DNA of 64,000 nt from Dysgonomonas sp. 25 (GTDB lineage Bacteria; Bacteroidota; Bacteroidia; Bacteroidales; Dysgonomonadaceae), in the NCBI RefSeq assembly GCF_010501075.1, contig NZ_QVMN01000003.1, forward strand, positions 76,292-140,291. The letters run 5' to 3'. Shown piece by piece: positions 18,182 to 27,209 of this stretch; positions within the stretch are counted from its first letter, which is position 1; each line of letters starts with the position of its first letter. The notes beneath the pieces were generated by a model. That model was not told where the DNA came from. It saw only the letters and a list, made by a program, of their open reading frames with translations, and made no database searches. Made by a program: the position numbers and the translations under genes.

Positions 18182-18544
18182 TTAACTGTTCTTATATATC
18201 TCTTGGTACTTTTTGGGGAGCTTTTTGATGACTTCTTCTACCGAATGGTCTATTAGTTCCTTCAATAGCTTATCCGAAATATCGCTGTGCAAATAGACCG
18301 AATTCCACATCAGTTTGCTGGCATGATAGCCGGGCCTTACACCTTCGTATTGTTCGCGCAGCTCCACCGCCCTTTCGGGATCACATTTCAGGTTGACGAA
18401 AAAATCGCCGTCTTTCGGTTCCAGCCCGATATAGGCAAACATCTTATCCATTACCTTGAAAACCAAGGTCGTTTCGTCGAAAGGGAAACATTCGGCAGCT
18501 CCTTTCACTTGCAGGCAATATTCGCGTAGTTGTTCGATATTCAT
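18182..18544 (-). CDS. MmcQ/YjbR family protein
   Basis: A 120-residue protein with the family pattern: ETTLVFKVMDKMFAYIGL in the first half, the conserved LKCDPERAVELREQY, and PGYHASKLMWNSVYL. The fold is of the double-wing DNA-binding type, but no target is known. It lies between yraN (11 bp upstream) and birA (4 bp downstream), so it is probably part of that operon. Confidence 0.88.
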   Translation of the reverse strand: MNIEQLREYCLQVKGAAECFPFDETTLVFKVMDKMFAYIGLEPKDGDFFVNLKCDPERAVELREQYEGVRPGYHASKLMWNSVYLHSDISDKLLKELIDHSVEEVIKKLPKKYQEIYKNS

Positions 18545-18555
18545 GATATTAAGAC

Positions 18556-18921
18556 TTACATAATAGGCGACAAAAAGGCATCTTCGATGTATTCGATGTC
18601 CAGCCCTTTCCCGTTGAGGGTTACGGCTGCTATATCGAAGCGTGCAGGCGAATCGATATCATTATCCCGAAGGTAAAAATCGGCCGCCTCGACAATCCGC
18701 TTTATTTTGCCTTTTGATATGGCCTCTTCCGGATTGCCCCACTGGTCGGATGTACGGGTTTTCACCTCGACAAAGACTATCCACTCTTCGTGGCGGGCGA
18801 TAATATCTATCTCGTACTTCTCGTAGTGCCAGTTGCGGGCAATGATGGTATAACCTTGCTCTCGAAGCATCTTGGCAACAGCCTCTTCGCCCAACTTTCC
18901 CAGTTCGTTATGGTTAGCCAT
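18556..18921 (-). CDS. YraN family endonuclease-like protein (UPF0102)
   Basis: A small protein with a Holliday-junction-resolvase-like nuclease fold. Motifs: LGKLGEEAVAKMLREQGY at the N-terminus, then YEIDIIARHEEWIVFVEVKTR with D and E-x-K in the PD-(D/E)xK arrangement. I chose ATG 18921 (MANHNELG), which gives 121 residues and overlaps the comB stop by 8 bp; an earlier start at 18999 would add residues absent from the family. Confidence 0.9.
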   Translation of the reverse strand: MANHNELGKLGEEAVAKMLREQGYTIIARNWHYEKYEIDIIARHEEWIVFVEVKTRTSDQWGNPEEAISKGKIKRIVEAADFYLRDNDIDSPARFDIAAVTLNGKGLDIEYIEDAFLSPIM

Positions 18922-19630
18922 AAGGGACAAGCTTTTTATTTGCCTTGTCATACACAGGCACAATATCGATAGCATCCAGCGTAAGGCAATAGTCGGCATC
19001 TTTCAACAGACCATTACTTTCCAGCCGTTTGATGTGTTCCGATTGCCCGACGTATTTCCGTATATCATTTTTAGCTTCGCGCCACATCTGCATGGCAATA
19101 AGCGAAGCATCGGACGCCGACTGCCAGCCCTTAAATTTAAGTACGGCAGCTAAAGCTCCGCCAAAGAGGGTATCTTCCATATTGAAGCGGTTGTTCCACC
19201 CTGCACACAGGATGATAACATCCTTACCCTGTTCCAGACAGAAATCGAGCGTAGCCCTGATATTTACAAAGGCCCCGATTATCAGTTCCGAAGCGTCTTT
19301 TGCCTGTTCTATGGCCTGTGTGCCGTTGGTCGTGGTGAAGACTATATCTTTTTCTCCGACCTTCTCGGGAGTATAATCGAAAGGCGAATTTCCGAAATCG
19401 GCAAAATCGCAACGCTTGACATTCCGTTCTGCTCCTACCAAGTAGCCTTTTTCCTTATATGCTTTCGCTTCTTCGATGGAGGCGACCGGAATAACCGAGC
19501 TCGCTCCATTATTCAGTGCGGCGCACATCGTAGTCGAAGCCCTGAAAATATCGGTCACAACTACCACCTTGTCCGCATCGCCTGCATAGTAGGGATAGAG
19601 GGCGGGAGAGAAGCAAACATCTACTGTCAT
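18914..19630 (-). CDS. comB: 2-phosphosulfolactate phosphatase family protein
   Basis: The ComB fold hydrolyses 2-phosphosulfolactate in coenzyme M synthesis. In bacteria that do not make coenzyme M the substrate is uncertain. The 238-residue length fits, with conserved DIFRASTT (about residues 27-34), VGAERN and TTTNGTQAI. It lies 1 bp after kdsA and overlaps yraN by 8 bp, which places it in a tight transcription unit. Confidence 0.88.
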   Translation of the reverse strand: MTVDVCFSPALYPYYAGDADKVVVVTDIFRASTTMCAALNNGASSVIPVASIEEAKAYKEKGYLVGAERNVKRCDFADFGNSPFDYTPEKVGEKDIVFTTTNGTQAIEQAKDASELIIGAFVNIRATLDFCLEQGKDVIILCAGWNNRFNMEDTLFGGALAAVLKFKGWQSASDASLIAMQMWREAKNDIRKYVGQSEHIKRLESNGLLKDADYCLTLDAIDIVPVYDKANKKLVPYG

Positions 19631-19631
19631 C

Positions 19632-20426
19632 TTACAACGCTGCTTTTAAGCGGGTAAGCCGTGTCAATAATCCTTCCATCTGATCGAGCGGTAGCATGTT
19701 CGCTCCATCCGATAGGGCATTGGCACAATCGAAGTGCGTTTCCATAAACAAGCCGTCTACGCCGGTGGCGATACCTGCCTTGCACATGGTTTCGATTAGT
19801 TGCGGTTGTCCACCCGTAACGCCCGAAGCCTGATTCGGCTTTTGCAGGCAATGGGTTGCATCCAGAATAACAGGGAATCCGAACGCTTTCATTTCGGGTA
19901 TTCCACGGAAGTCAACAACGAGATCGGAGTAGCCAAAAGATGTTCCGCGATCGGTTATCATCACGTTGTCGTTGCCCGAATCCACTACCTTCTGGGCAGC
20001 GAATTTCATTCCCGAAGGAGCCAGAAATTGCCCTTTCTTGATGTTGACAATCTTGCCTGTTTCTCCGGCGGCAATCAACAAATCCGTCTGGCGGCAGAGG
20101 AAAGCGGGGATTTGGAGCACGTCGACATATTCGGCAGCCATAGCCGCTTCGGTTGTCTCGTGTATATCGGTCACAGTAGGTACGCCGAACGTTTGTCCTA
20201 CTTTCTGCAATATCTTTAGTGCTTTTTCGTCGCCGATTCCGGTGAAAGAATCTACGCGCGAACGGTTTGCTTTGCGGTACGAGCCTTTGAAGATAAGTGG
20301 TATGTTCAATTTCGATGTCATTCTTACCAGCTCATCGGCTATGCGCAGTGCCATTTCTTCCCCTTCGACCACGCATGGGCCTGCCATGAGGAAGAAGTTA
20401 TCAGTCTTGAGATCTGTTACTTTCAT
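19632..20426 (-). CDS. kdsA: 3-deoxy-8-phosphooctulonate synthase
   Basis: Condenses PEP with arabinose 5-phosphate to make KDO 8-phosphate for LPS inner core. At 264 residues it is full length and shows FFLMAGPCVVEG at the start, KGSYRKANRSR, and DATHCLQKPN near residue 195, all family motifs. It heads the kdsA-comB-yraN-YjbR-birA-TPR unit and has its own -7 promoter element. Confidence 0.96.
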   Translation of the reverse strand: MKVTDLKTDNFFLMAGPCVVEGEEMALRIADELVRMTSKLNIPLIFKGSYRKANRSRVDSFTGIGDEKALKILQKVGQTFGVPTVTDIHETTEAAMAAEYVDVLQIPAFLCRQTDLLIAAGETGKIVNIKKGQFLAPSGMKFAAQKVVDSGNDNVMITDRGTSFGYSDLVVDFRGIPEMKAFGFPVILDATHCLQKPNQASGVTGGQPQLIETMCKAGIATGVDGLFMETHFDCANALSDGANMLPLDQMEGLLTRLTRLKAAL

Positions 20427-20466
20427 TATGTGGATATAGTTTGTTTATTTTGGCTATTGTTATGTA

Positions 20467-20474
20467 CAAAGATA
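20467..20474 (-). promoter_or_regulatory. Promoter -7 element of kdsA
   Basis: On the minus strand TATCTTTG, an exact TAnnTTTG match, lies 40 bp before the kdsA ATG and just after the terminator of the upstream gene. Confidence 0.6.
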
Positions 20475-20498
20475 CGACTTTTTCTTTGTTTGCGGAAG

Positions 20499-20528
20499 CA
20501 AAAAACACCTCCCTGTGAGGGAAGTGTT
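20499..20528 (-). terminator. Terminator after the ompH-like gene
   Basis: On the minus strand AAACACTTCCCT pairs with AGGGAGGTGTTT around a CAC loop and is followed by more T residues. Confidence 0.75.
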
Positions 20529-20560
20529 TGTATGTTTATTCTTCTTCTTTGATATGTCCT

Positions 20561-21175
20561 TTATTTCTTCGGAACGGCAGCATATCGTTGATTCAGGATC
20601 GTCAATATTTTGTCCGTTATATCATATCCTCCTTTTGCAACGATGATGTTGTCGTGTCTGTTATTCAGGAAGATAAATTCGTAATTAGCTGTTTTGTTGT
20701 ACTCTTCTATACAGGTTTTGATAGAATCGGATATCTGAATTGTTGTTTCCTCTTGCTCTTTTCCCAATTCGTTTTGCTGGCGTTGGTATGTTTCCTGGAA
20801 ATCGGTAGCCATCTTGGCTATGCGGGCATATTCCTGCTGCATTCTTTCTTCTGTCAGGAAAAGTCCTTTTTGCACTTTCCGGTTGAATTCGGCTTGTGCG
20901 TTCTCAATATCTTTTTGCTTTTTCGATAGATTAGCTTCGATACTGGTCATTCTCTTGATTAATTTGTCATTTGCGTCTTTCGCAAAATCGTAGTTTAGCA
21001 AAAGCGAATCGACTGTAACATAGGCAACAGGCAAAATGGCTGCTGTGGAATCGTTTGCACCCGAAGCTCCGAGGTCTGATCCGTCAGCGCCGTTTTTGGA
21101 AGTAAAAAATAGCACAAAGAGAATAATGACGGCTACTACAAGCACGCCATTGATAACATAAGTAAGGTTCTTCAT
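20561..21175 (-). CDS. OmpH/Skp-family periplasmic chaperone-like protein
   Basis: Skp-like proteins hold unfolded outer-membrane proteins in the periplasm. This 204-residue protein has a single N-terminal hydrophobic helix (about 8-26) that looks like an uncleaved anchor, a small beta segment (AYVTVDSLLLNYDFAKDANDKL) and a long charged coiled coil (about 75-160), then returning strands near the C-terminus. It is a single gene between its own promoter and a terminator. Confidence 0.85.
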   Translation of the reverse strand: MKNLTYVINGVLVVAVIILFVLFFTSKNGADGSDLGASGANDSTAAILPVAYVTVDSLLLNYDFAKDANDKLIKRMTSIEANLSKKQKDIENAQAEFNRKVQKGLFLTEERMQQEYARIAKMATDFQETYQRQQNELGKEQEETTIQISDSIKTCIEEYNKTANYEFIFLNNRHDNIIVAKGGYDITDKILTILNQRYAAVPKK

Positions 21176-21573
21176 TTATTTTTAATTTGGTTTATATCAA
21201 ATTGGTTTCCAAGTCAAATTCGCTCTCTGATTTTTAATTAGCAAAAAGTCGTATGTAAATTGAAATGTATACAAAGATATAGTATATTGTTAAATAGAAT
21301 CTATATCAAAATATTTAAAAGATGTGAAAATGCGTAGATAAGACGCTGTCATCTTCTTTTTTCTGAAAAATAATTTCCCATTTATTACGTTTCTGCTTTT
21401 TAGACATTTCGAATATAGATAAAACCTTTTACAAATCTATATAAAATAAAGATAAAAAAATAACGTTATTGTTAATGTTGCCGAAAGTCTTCGGATTTGT
21501 AATGAAATTTGCGTATCTTTGTAAGAAATACATTACATAAATTTCACAAACTAAAGAGCTTGTAATTTTAATT
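21176..21573. other. Gene-free interval between divergent genes
   Basis: About 400 AT-rich bases. They hold two facing-away promoters (minus-strand TATCTTTG at 21272-21279 for the ompH-like gene; plus-strand TATCTTTG at 21514-21521 for the lipoprotein). Near 21319-21366 there is an interrupted hairpin (AAGATG/CATCTT and GCGT/ACGC) followed by CTTTTTT, a weak terminator candidate. AATAACGTTATT (21459-21470) is a perfect 12-bp palindrome. No coding sequence is supported. Confidence 0.5.
21514..21521 (+). promoter_or_regulatory. Promoter -7 element before the lipocalin-like lipoprotein gene
   Basis: TATCTTTG matches TAnnTTTG; the ATG follows 52 bp later. Confidence 0.55.
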
Positions 21574-22545
21574 ATGAAAAAATATTCATTAATAATTCTA
21601 CTCACTTCCTTTCTTATAGCTTTTTCAAGTTGTACAAATAATAGTGATAATCCTAACAATGGCGGAACCGTTTTGCCCGGAGATAACCCAGATCTGACAG
21701 ATATCGGAGAGGATCTTATTATATCGAAGGAAAACATCGAAGGAACATGGGAGCTTTTCTATACGAGCAAGAAGGTGAATACCACAAGAGAAATGCGTGA
21801 GCCTTCCGACGATGGGGCAACTGTAGATTTCCTTTCGAATGGAAGATATACCGAGGAAAACTCCTTAGGTGAGGACGGTCTGGATGAACCGGGATATTAT
21901 TCAATTGTGAACGGTGGACAAAAACAAGACTCATTGAAGTTCGTATTTGTAAGCCCTATAACAGGAGAAGATACAACGACATATGCGTTTATCCATCAGT
22001 TGACGCCTAACATTATGATCCGCAAGGAAAGATACTCGAAGAAAGATACAGCGAATACGTCGATCTTGTATAATGTTACCGACTACTTATATTTCAGAAG
22101 ATTACCGGTTACCAAGCCAGATAAAACATTCGGTTTGATAAAGACCGGCAAAAAAGAAGAATTCGTAAAGAATGATTATATCAATGGCAAATGGGTGCTC
22201 ATGAAGACGATGGAACGGAGAAGTACCGACGGGGTAAGTTGGAGCAATCTGGAAGATATATACACCGAAGCAAACGGATCAACTTACGAGTTTAGAAAAG
22301 CATCGCGGGAATTCGAAGAGGTCGGCCCGAATGGGAATGTAGGCGCTGTAGGTGATTACCGTTTGATTGACGATGTTGTCCACTTATACTATCTTGGTCC
22401 GAATAATGTTCCGATGAAAACAGTTATGAGAATACAGGAGCAAAAAGAGAACTCATTTATCTGGTACCGGGAGGATGTGACTTTCTCTTCTACAGCGAAA
22501 TTTACAATTCTACGCCAATACTCTTATTACGAAAGGATAGATTAA
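21574..22545 (+). CDS. Lipoprotein with two lipocalin-like domains
   Basis: A 323-residue protein with a lipoprotein signal (lipobox FSSC, cysteine at about residue 20) and an N/D-rich linker. Two repeats follow, each beginning with the lipocalin-like I-x-G-x-W pattern: IEGTWELFYTS near residue 53 and INGKWVLMKTM near residue 204, each followed by alternating strands. No ligand can be inferred. It is a single gene with its own promoter and terminator. Confidence 0.75.
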   Translation: MKKYSLIILLTSFLIAFSSCTNNSDNPNNGGTVLPGDNPDLTDIGEDLIISKENIEGTWELFYTSKKVNTTREMREPSDDGATVDFLSNGRYTEENSLGEDGLDEPGYYSIVNGGQKQDSLKFVFVSPITGEDTTTYAFIHQLTPNIMIRKERYSKKDTANTSILYNVTDYLYFRRLPVTKPDKTFGLIKTGKKEEFVKNDYINGKWVLMKTMERRSTDGVSWSNLEDIYTEANGSTYEFRKASREFEEVGPNGNVGAVGDYRLIDDVVHLYYLGPNNVPMKTVMRIQEQKENSFIWYREDVTFSSTAKFTILRQYSYYERID

Positions 22546-22573
22546 GATTTGTACGATATAATATCCCTATATA

Positions 22574-22603
22574 AGCGGCGTAATTACGCTGCTTTTTCTT
22601 TTT
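22574..22603 (+). terminator. Terminator overlapping the opposite gene's 3' end
   Basis: AGCGGCGT pairs with ACGCTGCT around AATT, followed by TTTTTCTTTTT. The T tract lies inside the last codons of the minus-strand gene ending at 22584. Confidence 0.7.
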
Positions 22604-22958
22604 CGAGTAACCAGGTATTCTTCGATTTCAGGGACAAGACCGAATCGTTGAGCAGCATGATCTGGAAAGCGAAAGAAGAGCCTTTTTCTACCCATATCAG
22701 GTTATAGTTTTTCACCTCGAAAAGGTCTTTCCTCTGGAGTTGCCCGTTTACCTCTTCGATAATCGTATCGCCTACGAACGAAAGATAAACGACGTCGGAC
22801 AATTCTTTCGGCTTCTCCATTCCCGGCGAAGAGTAAGATATTTCTTTCAAACGCCATTTTCCCTGCAACAGTTCCTTATTCTTCTCGGTACTGTTATAGG
22901 GCTTGCAGGCTGCAAAAATAATAAGGCTTAGAAGAGTTGTTAGAAAATAATACTTCAT
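22584..22958 (-). CDS. Small lipocalin-like lipoprotein
   Basis: With the ATG at 22958 the product has 124 residues and a lipoprotein signal ending FAAC (cysteine 18); the longer frame from 23021 would bury this signal. After an LLQGKWRLKEISY start the protein shows a run of beta strands as in lipocalin-like domains. It converges with the other lipocalin-like lipoprotein gene (21574), but resemblance beyond the fold pattern is slight. Function unknown. Confidence 0.72.
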   Translation of the reverse strand: MKYYFLTTLLSLIIFAACKPYNSTEKNKELLQGKWRLKEISYSSPGMEKPKELSDVVYLSFVGDTIIEEVNGQLQRKDLFEVKNYNLIWVEKGSSFAFQIMLLNDSVLSLKSKNTWLLEKEKAA

Positions 22959-23042
22959 TACCTGATATAAGATACATAATAACGGCTGCAAGTTACAGAT
23001 AAATTCTTTACTTTGTAGCAAGTACCAATCAAAAAGAATATT

Positions 23043-23417
23043 ATGAAGACTATCGGGAACATAATTTGGTTCATTTTCGGAGGGGTGATGATTGCTATCG
23101 AGTATTTCCTTGCTGGACTGACATTGATGCTGACAATTGTAGGTATACCTTTTGGTATTCAGTGTATAAAGCTGGGCGTGCTGGCTCTGTGGCCTTTCGG
23201 GCAGAAAGTGGAGAAGTATAATAAGCCACTGCCGTTAGGATTGCTCAATGTCGTCATGAACATTATATGGATAATAATTGGCGGATTCTGGATAGCGCTT
23301 ACACATCTCTTCTGGGGAATCATATTTTGCATTACCATCATCGGAATCCCGTTTGGCAAGCAGCACTTCAAGATGATCCGCTTGGCCTTGTTCCCGTTTG
23401 GCAAGACGATAACTTAA
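23043..23417 (+). CDS. YccF domain membrane protein
   Basis: A 124-residue inner-membrane protein made of two tandem YccF repeats. Each has a long hydrophobic hairpin followed by the hallmark IVGIPFGIQCIKLGVLALWPFG-like block (about residues 36-57, and again about 99-120 as IIGIPFGKQHFKM...FPFG). Function unknown. The next gene (GH172) starts 26 bp later on the same strand. Confidence 0.92.
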   Translation: MKTIGNIIWFIFGGVMIAIEYFLAGLTLMLTIVGIPFGIQCIKLGVLALWPFGQKVEKYNKPLPLGLLNVVMNIIWIIIGGFWIALTHLFWGIIFCITIIGIPFGKQHFKMIRLALFPFGKTIT

Positions 23418-23443
23418 TTAATATACCATAAAACTGAAACGCT

Positions 23444-24634
23444 ATGAAAACCTTCCTGAAAAGCACACTATTACTACTTCTCGGGCTATTCTGTTTTATC
23501 CCGGATTATGCACAAAACCCTCCGGGGCAAATGTATGAATTAGTCAAGATGCAGAACGGAATGCGCAACCGCCGCATCAGCAGTTACGACCGTTCGGGCA
23601 ACAACCGCGATCACCTCACTAATATCGAGATAGGCGAGAAACGGACAATCGCCGAGATAGAAGGAACAGGTATGATAAACCATATCTGGATAACCATGTC
23701 TCCGGGGCCGGATCGCCTGAACCGTAACGACATCATAATACGGATGTATTGGGACGGCAATGAATATCCGTCTGTCGAATCTCCTATCGGGCCATTCTTC
23801 GGTCAGGGATGGAACGAGCAATATAACTTCGCGTCCCTCCCTCTTTCCGCCGGGCCGGCCAAAGGTACAGGATTGTCGTCTTACTTCCTGATGCCTTTTG
23901 CCAAAGGTACGAAGATAGAGATAGAGAATCAATCGGAGCATAGGATAGAATGTTTCTACTTTTATGTCGACTATTACGAAACCAAGAAGTTACCTGCCGG
24001 TTTGGGGCGCTTCCACGCATGGTACAATCACAATCTGACCGAAGCTTTGCCGCAAGGCGAAAACGAATGGGCGGTAACGGGTGCGCAGGGCGAAAACAAA
24101 AGCGGCGCGCGCAACTATGTGTTTGCTGATATAAAAGGTAAAGGACACTTTGTTGGCATCAACTATTATGTGCATTGTCCTACTCCTATGTGGTATGGCG
24201 AAGGCGACGATATGTGGTTTATAGACGGCGAAACAACCCCATCGCTGATTGGAACGGGGACTGAAGACTTCTTCAATACTTCGTGGTGCCCGAAGGAGGA
24301 ATTTTATCATCCTTATTTCGGCTATCCGCGCGTAAACAATGATGTAGGATGGCTGGGGCGGACACACGTATACCGTTTCTTTATCAACGATCCCGTATAT
24401 TTCGAAACCAGCCTGAAAGCCACCGTAGAATCGGGGCACGAAAACAACCTGACCTTGGATTTGGCTACAGTAGCCTATTGGTATCAGTCCGAAGCTTGTA
24501 AGCTACCTTCTGCACCATCGAAAGAGCAACGCAAATTGAAAAAGCTGATCAGTGTGGAAGATATCCACAGGTGGCGCCACGAATGGCGTAAGAATATGGG
24601 AAACAGCCCTACATTATGGGGTGATGAAAGATAA
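23444..24634 (+). CDS. Secreted glycoside hydrolase family 172 (DUF2961) protein
   Basis: A 396-residue protein with a signal peptide (hydrophobic 7-19, cleavage near DYAQ). DUF2961/GH172 enzymes act on fructofuranosides or arabinofuranosides, usually as multimers. Family landmarks: the N-terminal IRRISSYDRSGNN-like start (here NRRISSYDRSG), the GMINHIWITM strand, and LIGTGTEDFFNTSWCP near residue 265. The substrate cannot be read from sequence; no sugar transporter or susC/D pair is adjacent. Confidence 0.88.
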   Translation: MKTFLKSTLLLLLGLFCFIPDYAQNPPGQMYELVKMQNGMRNRRISSYDRSGNNRDHLTNIEIGEKRTIAEIEGTGMINHIWITMSPGPDRLNRNDIIIRMYWDGNEYPSVESPIGPFFGQGWNEQYNFASLPLSAGPAKGTGLSSYFLMPFAKGTKIEIENQSEHRIECFYFYVDYYETKKLPAGLGRFHAWYNHNLTEALPQGENEWAVTGAQGENKSGARNYVFADIKGKGHFVGINYYVHCPTPMWYGEGDDMWFIDGETTPSLIGTGTEDFFNTSWCPKEEFYHPYFGYPRVNNDVGWLGRTHVYRFFINDPVYFETSLKATVESGHENNLTLDLATVAYWYQSEACKLPSAPSKEQRKLKKLISVEDIHRWRHEWRKNMGNSPTLWGDER

Positions 24635-24657
24635 TCGAAATACTCTCTTTATAATAG

Positions 24658-24690
24658 AAAAAGCTCCGCATTATTGTGGAGCTTTTATTA
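24658..24690. terminator. Bidirectional terminator between converging genes
   Basis: AAAGCTCCGC pairs with GTGGAGCTTT around a short loop; T residues follow on the plus strand and the complement gives a T run on the minus strand. Confidence 0.75.
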
Positions 24691-24692
24691 TA

Positions 24693-25190
24693 CTAATTCC
24701 CGAAATCGCAGATGTAGAAGAAGGTATAGTCGCCTACCGTTTCTTCGCCTACGTTCACCCATCTTTCCTTGCCTTTGGCGGGAGTTGTACGCACGATACG
24801 CTTGCCGGTGGAATCATAATCTTCGACCCACAATACCCGCAAACGGCTGTTTACGCAATCGTATTCGCTATAATGGATACTATAGCTGAGGTCGTTCCAT
24901 CTGTTGGCTTTTTCCGGCTTGCCCATTTTGGTATATTCCTTTCGGATTTTGTCTATTTCCCGCAACTTCCTTTCGGAAGTCAGGTATACCCGTTTCTCGA
25001 TGGCAAAGATTGTTGCCCCTTCGCGGCGGATGGAAGTGGTATCTACCAGTATGTCTACATCGTCGGCAGTTGCCATCAGAACCCAGTTGTCAGGATTGAC
25101 AGAGCCTGTCAGCTGCTTTTGTGTACTACAGCCCGAAATCAAAAGTAAAACGGCCGAAAGAAAAGATAAAGCGAATATTCTGTACGTCAT
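24693..25190 (-). CDS. Lipoprotein, surface-adhesin-E-like
   Basis: From ATG 25190 the product has 165 residues, with a lipoprotein signal ending ISGC (cysteine about 21). The rest alternates strands with conserved-looking VDTTSIRREG, YSIHYSEYDCVNSRLRVLWVEDYD and a closing VGDYTFFYICDFGN. This resembles the small surface-adhesin protein E-like domain of Bacteroidetes and Proteobacteria lipoproteins; the assignment is by pattern and uncertain. An upstream frame extension to 25235 is less likely because it displaces the signal peptide. Confidence 0.65.
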   Translation of the reverse strand: MTYRIFALSFLSAVLLLISGCSTQKQLTGSVNPDNWVLMATADDVDILVDTTSIRREGATIFAIEKRVYLTSERKLREIDKIRKEYTKMGKPEKANRWNDLSYSIHYSEYDCVNSRLRVLWVEDYDSTGKRIVRTTPAKGKERWVNVGEETVGDYTFFYICDFGN

Positions 25191-25403
25191 AGTGTTGTTT
25201 GTTTTAGTTCTATTCTTATTTCTGATATCATTCAAATATAGTGAAAGCCGAGTGCAATCAAGCTTGCCTGAAATTGCCGAGGCGTATCCTATATTCTACA
25301 AATATACCGAATCTTCGGCTATTATTATCAGCTATTAAGGGGAAACGTTTTGCAATGCTGTCTTGTTCGGAAAAGGCAATATCTTCACTTTTACGTTAAA
25401 AGG

Positions 25404-25435
25404 TTTGGTTTTGAGGAATTAAGGAGATACCTTTG
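25404..25435 (+). promoter_or_regulatory. Promoter of the AspT-type transporter gene
   Basis: TTTG at 25404-25407 and TACCTTTG at 25428-25435 are 20 bp apart, a full Bacteroidetes consensus pair; the ATG is 38 bp downstream. Confidence 0.7.
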
Positions 25436-25473
25436 ACGCCCGAATTTTGTAGCATAAATTTAAGCCGAAAGGT

Positions 25474-27150
25474 ATGAATTGGTTAACAGAGACGCTCCTT
25501 TTACCGTCGAGCATTCAGGCGGTTATTGTTTTGTCCGTTGTCAGTGCTATAGGGCTGCAATTGGGCAAGATTAAGATATTCAACATTTCGCTGGGTATTA
25601 CCTTTGTCTTTTTCGTTGGGATTATTGTCGGGCATTTCGACCTCGATATGAACAAAGATATGTTGCAATACGCCCAGAATGCCTCGCTCGTACTCTTTGT
25701 CTATGCACTCGGATTGCAAGTCGGGCCGAGCTTTTTCTCCTCGCTGAAAAAAGGTGGATTCAGGCTGAATATGCTATCCTTCGGGTTGATACTGACCTCC
25801 TTCATCCTGACAATTATATTCAGTTATGCGACCGATATTTCCTTGCCCAACCTGATAGGTATCCTTTCGGGAGCGACTACCAATACACCCGTACTTGGGG
25901 CGGCACAGGAAGCAATGACGCAAATCGCTACCGAAGATTCTTCCGTTCTTTCGGGCATGGCATCGGCATGTGCTGTGGCATATCCGATGGGTGTAGTCGG
26001 TGTTATTCTGGCAGTTGCTGTGATGCGTGTTTTCTGGGGGCCAAAAGAGGATTCCGATGTCTCGCACCAGAAGAAGGATACGGAAACCTACGTCAGCGAA
26101 TTTCTGATTGTCAATCCTGCAGTAGACGGACTGACAGTCGGCGAGCTGATGAAGCAATCGCCCAAGAAGTTTGTTATATCGAGACTTTGGAGAGATGGCA
26201 AAGTCACTATCCCCATTTCCACTACACAGTTGCAGCTGCACGACCATTTACTGATTATCTCTATAAAGTCGGATACCGATTCCATCAAACTATTATTGGG
26301 CGAGCAGGAAAACGTAGACTGGAACAAGGAAGATATCGACTGGAACCATATCGATAACAGCCAGTTGGTTTCGCGCCGGATTATTGTGACCAAGAGCAAA
26401 ATCAATGGTGTCAAACTCGGCACATTACGCCTGCGGAACACCTATAATATCAACATAACCCGTATCAACCGTGCAGGATTCGACCTTTATCCATCCCCCG
26501 ATTTGACGTTGCAGATAGGAGACCGGCTGACTGTAGTAGGAGAGACCGGCGCCATAAATGCTGTAGCCAAGATATTGGGCGACGAAATCAAACGCCTTCA
26601 AAAGCCGAACCTGATAGCCATCTTTGTGGGTATAGCATTGGGGTTGGTACTGGGTGCTATTCCTTTGCCTTTCCCGGGATTGAGTATCCCCGTGAAACTG
26701 GGTATTGCAGGCGGGCCTATCATTATCGGGATATTGATGGGGGCATACGGTCCTCGCTTCCATGTGACGACGTATGCAACGCAAAGTACAAACCTTTTTA
26801 TGCGCCAGTTTGGTATTGTCGTCTATTTAGCCTGTCTGGGCATCAGTGCCGGAGGAGATTTCTTCGATACGGTTTTCCGTCCCGAGGGGGCTCTTTGGGT
26901 GGGTGTGGGAGCTATATTGACTATACTGCCTGTCGCCCTTGTTGGCTTTGTTGCTATCAAAATAATGGGTGTCAGCTACGAAAAGACCTGCGGCATGCTG
27001 AGCGGAAGCATGGCTAACCCTATGGCGCTGGACTATGCCAATTCCACCGTAGATGGCGACGAGCCTGCCGCAGCTTATGCAACAGTTTACCCCGTAGCCA
27101 TGTTTGCCCGTATCATCCTCACACAGGTATTGCTTCTCGTCTTTCTGTAA
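25474..27150 (+). CDS. AspT/YidE-type antiporter with two TrkA-C domains
   Basis: A 558-residue inner-membrane protein of the aspartate:alanine exchanger family. It has two membrane halves (about residues 1-185 and 375-558) around a cytoplasmic region with two TrkA-C-like domains (about 200-275 and 290-370; e.g. VDGLTVGELMKQSPKKFVISR and INGVKLGTLRLRNTYNINITR). The two halves share motifs of the type SGATTNTPVLGAAQ and SGSMANPMALDYAN. The substrate is unknown; C4-dicarboxylates or amino acids are plausible for the family. It is a single gene with a clear promoter. Confidence 0.9.
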   Translation: MNWLTETLLLPSSIQAVIVLSVVSAIGLQLGKIKIFNISLGITFVFFVGIIVGHFDLDMNKDMLQYAQNASLVLFVYALGLQVGPSFFSSLKKGGFRLNMLSFGLILTSFILTIIFSYATDISLPNLIGILSGATTNTPVLGAAQEAMTQIATEDSSVLSGMASACAVAYPMGVVGVILAVAVMRVFWGPKEDSDVSHQKKDTETYVSEFLIVNPAVDGLTVGELMKQSPKKFVISRLWRDGKVTIPISTTQLQLHDHLLIISIKSDTDSIKLLLGEQENVDWNKEDIDWNHIDNSQLVSRRIIVTKSKINGVKLGTLRLRNTYNINITRINRAGFDLYPSPDLTLQIGDRLTVVGETGAINAVAKILGDEIKRLQKPNLIAIFVGIALGLVLGAIPLPFPGLSIPVKLGIAGGPIIIGILMGAYGPRFHVTTYATQSTNLFMRQFGIVVYLACLGISAGGDFFDTVFRPEGALWVGVGAILTILPVALVGFVAIKIMGVSYEKTCGMLSGSMANPMALDYANSTVDGDEPAAAYATVYPVAMFARIILTQVLLLVFL

Positions 27151-27156
27151 AAGAGA

Positions 27157-27184
27157 GAAGACCAGCCTCGCAAGGCCGGTCTTC
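27157..27184. terminator. Hairpin between converging genes
   Basis: GAAGACC-GCCT pairs with AGGC-GGTCTTC with one mismatch around CGCA. The T-rich side is on the minus strand, so it may serve mainly the efflux operon. Confidence 0.55.
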
Positions 27185-27209
27185 GGTATATAATAATCTG
27201 AAAAGTTTC

